From assembly GCF_047777955.1 (NCBI RefSeq), contig NZ_CP180536.1, positions 1 to 64,000 of the forward strand: a stretch of DNA of 64,000 nucleotides, in the 5' to 3' direction. Below the pieces are notes generated by a model, which was not told the origin of the DNA, searched no databases, and saw only the letters and a program-made list of their open reading frames with translations. This DNA is from Didemnitutus sp047777955. Lineage in GTDB: Bacteria; Verrucomicrobiota; Verrucomicrobiia; Opitutales; Opitutaceae. Shown piece after piece: positions 51,527 to 58,273 of this stretch; the first letter of the stretch is position 1, and each line of letters opens with the position of its first letter. Made by a program: the position numbers and the translations under genes.

Positions 51527-51906
51527 GTCCGATGCTCAAAGAGTTCGCCAGGCACGTCGGCCAAGCGACGCTTGCGCGGCGTGCCGGCCGGGCGCTCGGA
51601 GCGTTCGATGATTGAAACGATCGCAAACTTGCCGCGCTGGAGCAGCGCCTTGAGCGCAGGCGTATCCCGCAGCATCGAATTGCCCGCCCGCTTGGCACAG
51701 TTGCGGGTTCGCTCCACCGCGCGCATCGCGCGGATGTGCGCGAAAACCCGCTTCCCTGACGCCGCAACGGTCCGCTCATCGGCCACCGCGAACACGTGAT
51801 AGTCCTCGCCCCGCTTCGCCGGCACCAACACGCCCTTCGAGTGAAGCCCCATGTTCAGCGCGCACGGCGCACCGTCTTTCGTCACGTAGTAACCGACAAC
51901 AGGCAT
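51523..51906 (-). CDS. Hypothetical protein (127 aa)
   Basis: It is a basic protein with a beta-rich start (MPVVGYYVTKDGAPCALNMG) and a helical arm (SGKRVFAHIRAMRAVERTRN). No motif is recognised. The ATG lies 8 nt after the -10, so it is probably translated from a leaderless mRNA. First gene of the operon 51906-50422. Confidence 0.6.
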   Translation of the reverse strand: MPVVGYYVTKDGAPCALNMGLHSKGVLVPAKRGEDYHVFAVADERTVAASGKRVFAHIRAMRAVERTRNCAKRAGNSMLRDTPALKALLQRGKFAIVSIIERSERPAGTPRKRRLADVPGELFEHRT

Positions 51907-51913
51907 GCCCCAT

Positions 51914-51943
51914 CTGTAATGCGCTTTACTGTTCGCCCGTCAA
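51914..51943 (-). promoter_or_regulatory. Palindromic leaderless promoter of the 51906 operon
   Basis: TTGACG (51938-51943) and ATTACA (51915-51920) are 17 bp apart, with CTGTAATGCGCTTTACTG at 51914-51931. The ATG starts 8 nt after the -10. The -35 overlaps the stop region of the arginyltransferase-like gene. Confidence 0.6.
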
Positions 51944-52737
51944 CCGCGAAAGCGGGACGCCGCCGCCGCGGCGCCAAGGCCTTCGGGCAAATGCCTCGCC
52001 CGAAAGCCTTCGTCCTCCAACAAGTGCCCATCGCCGGCGTCGCCTCCTCCTCGCCCCAACAGGGCCTTCAATTCGTCGCGCGAATTCGACCAACGCATGC
52101 CGTTGAAAAACTCGAACCCGGCGAACTGCGTTTTGTAGAGGGCGCTTTCGCTGTAACAGGTGCCGAGATAGAGGTATTCGATTCCCTCGCGCGCGCACCA
52201 CTGCGCCGCGGTCGTCATCATGAACGCGCCAAGCGACTGACCGACGTGCTCGATCGAATAGAACGCGTAGTAGTAGAACAGCGCCCGGCCCGCCTCGCGA
52301 TAACACGTCACATAGCCAAGTTCCCTGCCGTCGGATTCCCTGCGGAAGATCAGAACATGCGTCGTCACCGGCGACGCGAACAAGGACCGCAAGCGCGCCT
52401 CGCTCATGCCTCCGCCGGAGAAGCGTGAACGAGTGTAAGAAAGGCAGAACGCCAGGCGTTCCTCAGAAAGCGCGAAGTCCTCGCGCGAAACAGCCTCGCA
52501 CTGCACACCGGGCCACTTCCTCAGCACGCGACGATTTTCCGAGGTCGCGGCGAATTGCTTCAAGACCACGCGGGTGTGGCGACAGAGATAGTAGCGATCG
52601 AGCTTGTGCCCCGAAGGCAAGAAGCCGGCCGCCAGCAAGTCTGCCGGCGTCTCTCCCTCCTCGGGGAAGGCCCAGATTGCGAATGGATACACGTAATGCC
52701 CGTGATCCGGCCGGCTCTCGGAGAAAAGTAGCTTCAT
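51940..52737 (-). CDS. Arginyl/leucyl-tRNA-protein transferase-like (ATE/Bpt) protein
   Basis: The protein (265 aa) shows the family's double-GNAT plan. An N-terminal part (AAGFLPSGHKLDRYYLCRHT) precedes a C-terminal part where FYYYAFYSIEHVGQSLGAF and GIEYLYLGTCYSESALYKTQ match the Y-L-G-Y/T and YK-x-F runs of Bpt. Known members move Arg or Leu from tRNA to an N-terminal amino group. The N-terminal Cys pairs of ATE are not conserved here (only LCRH). Its place after a racemase and an ATP-grasp ligase suggests a peptide-forming role with an altered substrate. Confidence 0.7.
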   Translation of the reverse strand: MKLLFSESRPDHGHYVYPFAIWAFPEEGETPADLLAAGFLPSGHKLDRYYLCRHTRVVLKQFAATSENRRVLRKWPGVQCEAVSREDFALSEERLAFCLSYTRSRFSGGGMSEARLRSLFASPVTTHVLIFRRESDGRELGYVTCYREAGRALFYYYAFYSIEHVGQSLGAFMMTTAAQWCAREGIEYLYLGTCYSESALYKTQFAGFEFFNGMRWSNSRDELKALLGRGGGDAGDGHLLEDEGFRARHLPEGLGAAAAASRFRG

Positions 52738-53855
52738 GACGACACCAGCACCCGCGGCAGTTTCGCACGCCAGCGCAACAGCACATCGTAGTTCACCGTC
52801 GCAGCAAGGCGCGCCAGCTCGGTCGCCGTGATGCGCTCTTGCCCGTCGTCACCGAGCAGGGTCGCGACATCCCAGAGGCGCACATCCGGCACGTCTGTCA
52901 CATCCAAAAACACCGCGCCCGTCGAAACTCCGCCGACGATCGGCACGCTGCGACCACGCACCAATGCTCGCCCTGCGTTCCTCATTCTTGGATACCCGTC
53001 TCCATAGCCAATCGGTAGGATAGCAATCCGCGTCGGCCGCGTTGCCGTGAAGCGCATGCCATAACCCGCATGGTCGCCCGGACGCAGCTCCTGGATCATC
53101 GCGATGCGCGCGCGGACACTCATCACCGGCTCGATCCCGGCGATTCGCCGGCAGACATCCGACGGGAACACGCCGCACGGCAGCAGTCCCACCCGCACCA
53201 TGTCGTAATGCGCCTCCGGCAAATCGAGGAACCCGCCGCTGTTGCAGGCGTGGCGAACGCCGGCGGGAATCCCGCGGGCCCGCAACGCCGCCAGCACTTC
53301 CTCGAAGCGCGCGATTTGCACTCGCGCGAAAGTCTTGTCCGCCTCGTCCGACTGAGCGAAATGCGTGAAAACCCCGCCAAGACGAACACCCGCCGCAGAC
53401 GCGCAGGCCTCCGCCACCCCGACCGCGGCGCTCCAGTGAGCGCCGTAGCGATTCAAGCCCGTGTTGATTTCGAGATGCACGAGGGCTTCGCCGCCGGCTC
53501 TGCGCGCGGTCTCCGCCCACTCCGCGATCTCGTCGGCCGCGTGCACACAGGCAGTGATCCGCTCCTCGACGCAAGTTCGCATCTCCTCGGGATGGCACCG
53601 GCCAAGCAGGAGGACATCGCGGCGCCACCCGGCGCCGCGCAGACGCACGGCTTCATCAAGCGAGCCGACGATCAACGCCGATACCCCGGCTTCCGCCGCA
53701 AGCTCAGCAGCCGTCAGCAGCCCATGCCCGTTCGCCTCCTCCTTGATGACGTAGCCAAACCGAACGCCAGGCCTCAGCTCCGCTGCGATCGCCCGGAGAT
53801 TCCGGCGCCAGCGCGCAAGGTCGATTTCCACCCACGCCTGTCTCTGCGGCAGCAT
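52734..53855 (-). CDS. alr: Alanine racemase-family PLP enzyme
   Basis: The protein (373 aa) has the PLP-binding Lys38 in FGYVIKEEANGHG (normal family text VKADAYGHG, so Tyr is Asn here), NTGLNRYG (about 150), and the second catalytic base Tyr in AGYGMRF (about 264), followed by IAILPIGYGDGYPR. Length is normal. It should racemise alanine or another amino acid. The MVR-GLLPCG segment, normally with LYG, suggests an altered active-site edge. The ATG at 53855 follows the ligase stop by 4 bp; the stop overlaps the transferase start (ATGA). Confidence 0.82.
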   Translation of the reverse strand: MLPQRQAWVEIDLARWRRNLRAIAAELRPGVRFGYVIKEEANGHGLLTAAELAAEAGVSALIVGSLDEAVRLRGAGWRRDVLLLGRCHPEEMRTCVEERITACVHAADEIAEWAETARRAGGEALVHLEINTGLNRYGAHWSAAVGVAEACASAAGVRLGGVFTHFAQSDEADKTFARVQIARFEEVLAALRARGIPAGVRHACNSGGFLDLPEAHYDMVRVGLLPCGVFPSDVCRRIAGIEPVMSVRARIAMIQELRPGDHAGYGMRFTATRPTRIAILPIGYGDGYPRMRNAGRALVRGRSVPIVGGVSTGAVFLDVTDVPDVRLWDVATLLGDDGQERITATELARLAATVNYDVLLRWRAKLPRVLVSS

Positions 53856-53859
53856 CGCC

Positions 53860-55143
53860 TTATTCGCTCCCGGGCGGCCAAAGCGATTTGCCGATGTCTG
53901 TCCGGCAATAGCCGCCAGGGACAATGATCTCTCGCGCACGCGAATAAGCCGCCTCGATCGCCTCCGCCATGTCGGAGCCGAACCCGATCACGTCCGCCAC
54001 GCGGTGTCCCACCGCCATGAGCGAATCCCCACGGCGCTCAACCTCGCCCCACCAGCAATCGCCTGCGCCGACGGTTTTGCCGCCGCGGAAGGCGATCGGC
54101 ATCGCCGGCGGCGTGACCTGCGTAAACGGATAGCCGTAGCTTGCAAGAGTGACGGAACAGCCACAATTCGGCCCGCTCTTCCACAACGGCGCAAGCCGTG
54201 CGTTGCGCGCCGTCGCATGCAGGACCTCGAACGGGTTCTCCAGCATGCGCAGCATCATCGCGCCAGAGGTCACGCCGATACGCACGTTGTATTCGAGCAC
54301 GCTCCACCGGCCGTCCTTGAGCGCGGCCGTCACCTGAATCGGTCCGTGAAAGTTCACTTCGCGGAACCACGGCGCCAAGGGCGAGAGGAGTTCGCGCGCC
54401 AGGCCGTAGCGATCGGCTTCGTCGCGCTCGACCAGGCCGCCCAGGGGTGCACCGGCTACAAGTCCCGTATTGTTGTCGTGGGCGCGCTTATATTCCTGGT
54501 TCGTCACCATTGACCGCACCTCGCCTTCGGAAACGAGAGCGATATGACCAACCTCACGCGCGCCCGCATACTCCTGGAGGAACACGCCCTCGGAGTAATT
54601 CAGGTGTGGCAGCCAAGCGGCCGTCTCTTCAATCGACCCGCACACGATCGTGTGGATCGGACTCGAAGGCCGGCAGAGCGGATTCTTGATGACGAAGGGG
54701 ACTCGATGGGCCGCCAGCAAGGCCTCCGCCTCGCTGCGATCGCGAGCGACAAACGAGCGAGGGAATGCGATGCCGAAGCGTTCGCACAGCTCACGCGCGA
54801 AATCCCGCTCTCGCTCGATCCTCATCCCTTCGTCCACTGGCGAGAAAATCGCGACGCCCGACGCGAGAAGATCCTGCGTCCATTCCTGCAACATCCAGTC
54901 GATCGACTGTGGAATCACCAGATCAACGCCGAGCTTCGCGACCAACGGCACCGGGCTGGGATACTCGGCCTTCGTGTAGGTAGCGCCCACCAAACCGGGG
55001 CCGTAGTGCGCGTAATCGCGCGTCAGATAGGTCGCTACAATGGCACCGCACTCGCCCAGAATTGCGGCCGTGCTGTGCGCGAATGGTCCGATTCCGAGGA
55101 CCAGGACGGTCGGACGCTTACCCTCCCTCGCGCTCATTTCCAA
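53860..55143 (-). CDS. PurD-like ATP-grasp ligase
   Basis: The protein (427 aa) follows phosphoribosylamine-glycine ligase (PurD): N-terminal VLVLGIGPFAHSTA, central VTNQEYKRAHDNNTGLVAGA (family text QD-KR--D-D-GPNTGGMGA), VLEYNVRIGVTSGAMM (family EFNVRFGDPET) and C-terminal GGYCRTDIGKSL. The glycine-rich nucleotide loop after the Lys is changed (VIKNPLCRPSSPIH) and the NTGG-M and GDPET elements are altered, so it is unlikely to be a housekeeping PurD. I infer an amino-acid or peptide ligase acting with the racemase and the transferase in this operon. Confidence 0.72.
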   Translation of the reverse strand: MEMSAREGKRPTVLVLGIGPFAHSTAAILGECGAIVATYLTRDYAHYGPGLVGATYTKAEYPSPVPLVAKLGVDLVIPQSIDWMLQEWTQDLLASGVAIFSPVDEGMRIERERDFARELCERFGIAFPRSFVARDRSEAEALLAAHRVPFVIKNPLCRPSSPIHTIVCGSIEETAAWLPHLNYSEGVFLQEYAGAREVGHIALVSEGEVRSMVTNQEYKRAHDNNTGLVAGAPLGGLVERDEADRYGLARELLSPLAPWFREVNFHGPIQVTAALKDGRWSVLEYNVRIGVTSGAMMLRMLENPFEVLHATARNARLAPLWKSGPNCGCSVTLASYGYPFTQVTPPAMPIAFRGGKTVGAGDCWWGEVERRGDSLMAVGHRVADVIGFGSDMAEAIEAAYSRAREIIVPGGYCRTDIGKSLWPPGSE

Positions 55144-55316
55144 CGCTTCTCCCGCGCCAGCCTCAACCGCTCAGCGCGGCGCTTGCGCTCGGCGCCGGAA
55201 ACCTGCTTCCGCTTGCCGCGGCCTAGCGTCCCCAGCATCGACGCTACTTGCGCCCGTGTAAGTCCATTCCCGCAGTGCGGGCACGGAACCGTCTCCTCTG
55301 TCTTCGGTTTTTTCAT
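55134..55316 (-). CDS. Mini zinc-ribbon protein (60 aa)
   Basis: CPHCGNGLTR near the N terminus (Cys20, Cys23) is a half zinc ribbon, followed by a very basic helix (GAERKRRAERLRLAREKRWK). The ATG at 55316 overlaps the stop of the 55313 gene (ATGA), and its own stop overlaps the ligase start by 10 bp, so it is coupled to both. Confidence 0.6.
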   Translation of the reverse strand: MKKPKTEETVPCPHCGNGLTRAQVASMLGTLGRGKRKQVSGAERKRRAERLRLAREKRWK

Positions 55317-55501
55317 GCACACGCCGAGCAAAGGTTCGCTCCGACCCAATAGCAAGGTTCCCCCGTCTTCTCGATGCACTGCCGGCAATCCATGTCGGTG
55401 CAGCCGCATACGCGGCATGATCTCACGCGTTGGGCTCGTGGCTTCGAGTGCGCCGACTTCGACCGCTTACGGGCCGCAGGGATGAGTGATTTTGTCGCCA
55501 T
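55313..55501 (-). CDS. Cys-rich mini protein (62 aa)
   Basis: After a basic leader come CRVCGCTDMDCRQCIEKTG and CYWVGANLCSAC, giving eight cysteines suited to two zinc sites. Very similar short Cys-rich proteins occur in phages and plasmids, function unknown. It is the gene before the ribbon protein and ligase in the operon that begins at 56220. Confidence 0.65.
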   Translation of the reverse strand: MATKSLIPAARKRSKSAHSKPRAQRVRSCRVCGCTDMDCRQCIEKTGEPCYWVGANLCSACA

Positions 55502-55528
55502 AGATTCGGTTCCTGGTTCGCCATACGT

Positions 55529-55948
55529 TCATCGCTGCTCTCCGCGGCGATGACTGCGCCCCTCACGCCACACGGCGTCGCTGATCTGCCTGCTGCGTTC
55601 TTTCGGGTCAACAAGCCCGTGATGATCGAAAAAAGCCCGGTCGCTCTGCCGCGTGGGCGCGCGCGCATCCGACACCGACGGCGGGACCTGCACTCCCCAG
55701 CCGCCGCTTCGCTGCGTCGCGTGCTCGCTACCCCTCCGCCCGAAAGCCCAATAGATCACGGCCCCGATCGGCCCGCCAAAGAATGTGACCAGCACCCACA
55801 GAAGCCGGTCTTTGTCATGCCGATTACGCAGGCAGTGGATGAAGCTAAAAAGCCAGACGCCGAACATCGCCATCGTCGTGATGAGCGCGAATCCCCACAT
55901 CACGATGACGAGCAAAGCCGCGCCGCCAACTGCCTCCTGTGCGCTCAT
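55529..55948 (-). CDS. Membrane protein with PLDc_N-like domain (139 aa)
   Basis: Two helices (GGAALLVIVMWGFALIT and RLLWVLVTFFGGPIGAVIYW) with LRNRHDKDR between them match the PLDc_N module, a small domain found before phospholipase D in cardiolipin synthases but here alone. The C-terminal tail is hydrophilic. The ATG at 55948 overlaps the stop of the 55945 gene. Confidence 0.7.
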   Translation of the reverse strand: MSAQEAVGGAALLVIVMWGFALITTMAMFGVWLFSFIHCLRNRHDKDRLLWVLVTFFGGPIGAVIYWAFGRRGSEHATQRSGGWGVQVPPSVSDARAPTRQSDRAFFDHHGLVDPKERSRQISDAVWREGRSHRRGEQR

Positions 55949-56220
55949 CGTGTCTTCGCACGCAAGCGCGCCTCCAGCTCTTCGTCCGTCTTCGATCGGC
56001 TGTAGGCCCCGACAAGATAGAACGCCCCGCCGAAGACGAGCATCACACCGGCCCCGCCGAACATCCCGAGTGCGCCGCCTTTCGATCCCGCGGCAGCGCC
56101 CATCAGAACCATCAGCGCCAGAAACACCGTCCCAGGGTGACTCCCACAATGCGGCAGTGTCCCGCAACCGCGGATGACGTGCCCGACGAAACTGACCATC
56201 TTGCTGCTGCGCGCGCTCAT
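55945..56220 (-). CDS. Small membrane protein (91 aa)
   Basis: It has two hydrophobic segments (VFLALMVLMGAAAGSKGG and GAGVMLVFGGAFYLVGAY) and a charged C terminus (SKTDEELEARLRAKT). The ATG at 56220, not an upstream in-frame codon, is chosen because the promoter places its first base about 6 nt after the -10. It heads the operon that contains the ligase, racemase and transferase. Confidence 0.65.
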   Translation of the reverse strand: MSARSSKMVSFVGHVIRGCGTLPHCGSHPGTVFLALMVLMGAAAGSKGGALGMFGGAGVMLVFGGAFYLVGAYSRSKTDEELEARLRAKTR

Positions 56221-56224
56221 AGAC

Positions 56225-56719
56225 TCAGTAATGCGCTTTGCTGTCAGGGGCGTCAATTCCAATCCCGTGGCGATCGCGCCACCTGCGATCAAACGCACGA
56301 AGGCGCCGTTCACTGACGTTCGTATGCCGCTTCGCCGTGGACTCACACATCGCCACGAACGCCGTCTCTCCAATTTCCTCCTTCACGACTTCATCAACGA
56401 TCGCGTCCAGTTTCCGGCGATCTTGCACCGGCAGGGACTTGAACACCTTGGAGACCGCCACCGGGTTTACGCCCCAACACTCGGCTAGGAGACTCACCAG
56501 CTTTCCGCGGAAATCCCATCGCGCCGTTGGCGTCAGCGCCGCTCTCGCGCGCCTCTCCATCGCAACGCCGTAATTCTCCGAGAACAGGTGCGTCAGCTCC
56601 GCGCGAAAGTTTGCCGGCCGGCCGAACGTCCAATACTTGAAATAGGCCAGCGCTTCACTCGGCGTCCGGCCACGCTCGGGCGGCCCACCGTCTGCCAGTC
56701 CCTGCAATTCGCTTCTCAT
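56225..56719 (-). CDS. Hypothetical protein (164 aa)
   Basis: It is a helical, soluble protein with a possible helix-turn-helix (LLAECWGVNPVAVSKVFKSL) and a basic region, so DNA binding is possible. The ATG at 56719 is preferred over the GTG at 56728 because it lies 7 nt past the -10. Its stop codon overlaps the palindrome of the next promoter. Confidence 0.6.
   Translation of the reverse strand: MRSELQGLADGGPPERGRTPSEALAYFKYWTFGRPANFRAELTHLFSENYGVAMERRARAALTPTARWDFRGKLVSLLAECWGVNPVAVSKVFKSLPVQDRRKLDAIVDEVVKEEIGETAFVAMCESTAKRHTNVSERRLRAFDRRWRDRHGIGIDAPDSKAHY
56226..56256 (-). promoter_or_regulatory. Palindromic leaderless promoter of the racemase operon
   Basis: TTGACG (56251-56256) and ATTACT (56227-56232) are 18 bp apart, with CAGTAATGCGCTTTGCTG at 56226-56243. 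The ATG at 56220 begins 6 nt after the -10. This promoter should drive 56220 down to 51940. Confidence 0.65.
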
Positions 56720-56725
56720 GCGTTT

Positions 56726-56756
56726 CACTAAAGCGCTTTGCTGTTACGCCCGTCAA
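56726..56756 (-). promoter_or_regulatory. Palindromic leaderless promoter of the 56719 gene
   Basis: TTGACG (56751-56756) and TTTAGT (56727-56732) are 18 bp apart, with CACTAAAGCGCTTTGCTG at 56726-56743. ATG at 56719 follows after 7 nt. Confidence 0.6.
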
Positions 56757-56908
56757 GCGAGTTTGCTGTTCGCCCCCCCCAAGGCAGCCCAATCCCGATT
56801 CCCTCGCTCATCGCACGCTTGAACCTCGCCAGGGTGAGCGGCGCGTTGCGCCGCGAGGGGGCGGCGTTAGCCCCTTGGTTTGCCAAGGCGGCCGCTCGTT
56901 GGCGGCCG

Positions 56909-57058
56909 TCAGCTTCGCCCTTCGTCTTTCGCGTCACCCGCCCGATCCCTGCGCCCGGGTCCAGTGCCGCCAATCGTGATACCCGAAGCCCACAGGAACA
57001 GAGCCGCGATGATGAGAGCGGCACCGGCCATCTTCGCGAAAATCTCCACCGCACTCAT
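56909..57058 (-). CDS. Single-helix membrane mini protein (49 aa)
   Basis: MAGAALIIAALFLWASGI is a membrane helix, followed by a charged tail. The ATG at 57058 overlaps the stop of the 57055 gene. The 56760-56908 interval downstream shows no gene I can support. Confidence 0.55.
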   Translation of the reverse strand: MSAVEIFAKMAGAALIIAALFLWASGITIGGTGPGRRDRAGDAKDEGRS

Positions 57059-57516
57059 GGCCCCCGCCGAACTCGCGCACTCCGCGCTCCGTCGCCCAGC
57101 AACGCCGGCATCGGCTCTTTCGCCGCCCACTCCGTCGGCGCCGGCCCCAACCGACGAATCGCCACGCCGTTCCGCTTCACCTCCACAAGCTGCCACGTCG
57201 GGATCGTGCGTTTAACCTTCAACGGCGCGCCCTCGCCCGAGTCAGGATTCCGCACCTCCCAGTGCGCCTCGAACGCCGTGCTGTCGCCGTATTGGTGCGC
57301 CGAGTAGGGCTCGATGTCGCTAAGCCGAGCCGCAATCCATGCGGTCCGACCGAAGTCGATACACCGATCCGCGAATGAACCGCAATCCATGAACCCGTCC
57401 CTCATCATCTGCTCAATGGCCTCCGGGCTGGTATTGTGAAACACCCAGCCGTTGCGATGCCGAAGCATTGTCCCGACCACCGGGTCCGCCGGGGCGCTTT
57501 TGCGTGCTGCCATCAT
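57055..57516 (-). CDS. Hypothetical protein (153 aa)
   Basis: It contains GWVFHNTSPEAIEQMMRDGF (about 24-43) and a following Arg/His-rich core (SAHQYGDSTAF), a pattern seen in some ADP-ribosyltransferase-like or RNA-modifying folds; I cannot assign it. The ATG at 57516 (a second ATG follows) is chosen because it lies 6 nt after the -10. Confidence 0.6.
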   Translation of the reverse strand: MMAARKSAPADPVVGTMLRHRNGWVFHNTSPEAIEQMMRDGFMDCGSFADRCIDFGRTAWIAARLSDIEPYSAHQYGDSTAFEAHWEVRNPDSGEGAPLKVKRTIPTWQLVEVKRNGVAIRRLGPAPTEWAAKEPMPALLGDGARSARVRRGP

Positions 57517-57521
57517 GCCAT

Positions 57522-57552
57522 CAGCAATGCGTTTTACTGTCCGAACCGGCAA
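57522..57552 (-). promoter_or_regulatory. Palindromic leaderless promoter of the 57516 gene
   Basis: TTGCCG (57547-57552) and ATTGCT (57523-57528) are 18 bp apart, with CAGCAATGCGTTTTACTG at 57522-57539. The ATG follows after 6 nt. Confidence 0.6.
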
Positions 57553-57569
57553 GCCGATTCCCGTGCAGC

Positions 57570-57604
57570 GGACTAATTCGGATTCACCAACCGCGAATTA
57601 GTCC
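57570..57604. other. Hairpin after the 57640 gene
   Basis: GGACTAATTCG (57570-57580) and CGAATTAGTCC (57594-57604) form a perfect 11-bp stem with a 13-nt loop, between the 57640 gene and the 57552 promoter. It probably ends the 57640 transcript, although no T-run follows. Confidence 0.5.
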
Positions 57605-57609
57605 AGCGT

Positions 57610-58058
57610 GAGCCGAGCGCCGAAGGCGCGAGGCGAACGTCATTCAGCGATCGCTTCGAGCACTTCACGCCGGAATGCCGCCCAGCGCTGCCCGGCTTCG
57701 TTGCCCTCGACTTCCACCAAGCCCGCCTCAATGAACGCCCGCACCGTCTGCGTTCCCGCGCCGCGCCATCGCCCGACCTCCTCCACCCAACGATCACGCT
57801 CGATGCGCGTCCGCTGATGAAGTCCCTGTGCTGCGATCAGATCGCGGAGAAATCGAATTTGGTTCGTGGTCATACACCCTTCCAGGGGTCGAATTCGCGC
57901 CGGCCGGCAGAGTTTTCTTCGCCGCCAGGCGAAGATTCCGAGGCGAGCGAAGCGAGCCGAGGACAGCGTTGCAGAAGAGCGGGTATTCGCACGGCCGGCG
58001 GCGCCGGCAAACGCCGTGCGCGAAAAACGCGAGCCGAGCGCCGAAGGCGCGAGGCGAA
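57610..58058. repeat. 28-bp direct repeat pair
   Basis: An identical 28-bp sequence, beginning GAGCCGAGCGCCGAAGG, lies at 57610-57637 and 58031-58058. Each contains GCGCC-GAA-GGCGC. The first flanks the 57640 gene, the second the candidate oriT. Confidence 0.6.
57640..57873 (-). CDS. Hypothetical protein (77 aa)
   Basis: It is a short helical, basic protein (MTTNQIRFLRDLIAAQGLHQ; RGAGTQTVRAFIEAGLVEVE) that could be a winged helix. It is the last minus-strand gene before the relaxase region and the first gene on that side of the candidate oriT. Confidence 0.55.
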   Translation of the reverse strand: MTTNQIRFLRDLIAAQGLHQRTRIERDRWVEEVGRWRGAGTQTVRAFIEAGLVEVEGNEAGQRWAAFRREVLEAIAE

Positions 58059-58273
58059 GCGCTAGTTTCCTAAGAAGCTAAAAAGCCAACTTCCTACCCT
58101 CCTAACTTCTAGTTTGTTAGCTTTTTAGAAAACTAGCTTTGCAGGTGCGCGCTGGTCGCCTCCATTCGCCGATTTTGGCCGCATTTTGCGCGCATGTGCC
58201 GGAAGACGTAAGGTGCGCTCACTTGTCGGGGCTTGACATTTTGTCTCGCGGCGCGGATTCCGGGGGCCGTCGA
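57874..58273 (+). other. Gene-free stretch, candidate origin of transfer
   Basis: About 400 bp between divergent genes carries a perfect stem TCTTCGCC-GCCA-GGCGAAGA (57916-57935), the second 28-bp repeat, and nested inverted repeats GCTAGTTT/AAACTAGC (58061-58068/58130-58137) and CTAAAAAGC/GCTTTTTAG (58078-58086/58120-58128). Placed directly before a MobF relaxase gene, this fits an oriT, where nested repeats and a nic site are expected. No nic site is defined here. Confidence 0.5.
58233..58261 (+). promoter_or_regulatory. Possible relaxase promoter
   Basis: TTGACA at 58233-58238 is a consensus -35; 17 bp on is GATTCC, a poor -10. Transcription would start about 6 nt before the ATG at 58274. 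Confidence 0.4.

Noticed and set aside
53860..55143. Housekeeping purD
   Set aside because: The PurD frame is recognisable, but nucleotide-loop and metal-site motifs are altered and the neighbours are a racemase and a transferase, with no other purine genes.
57828..58081. Short plus-strand open frames in the candidate oriT
   Set aside because: Several overlap in all three frames, with Arg-rich text and no ribosome binding site; the region is dominated by repeats and stems.
57874..58137. CRISPR array
   Set aside because: There are only two 28-bp repeats 393 bp apart, with a gene and unrelated sequence between them. No regularly spaced spacers and no cas genes were seen in the window.
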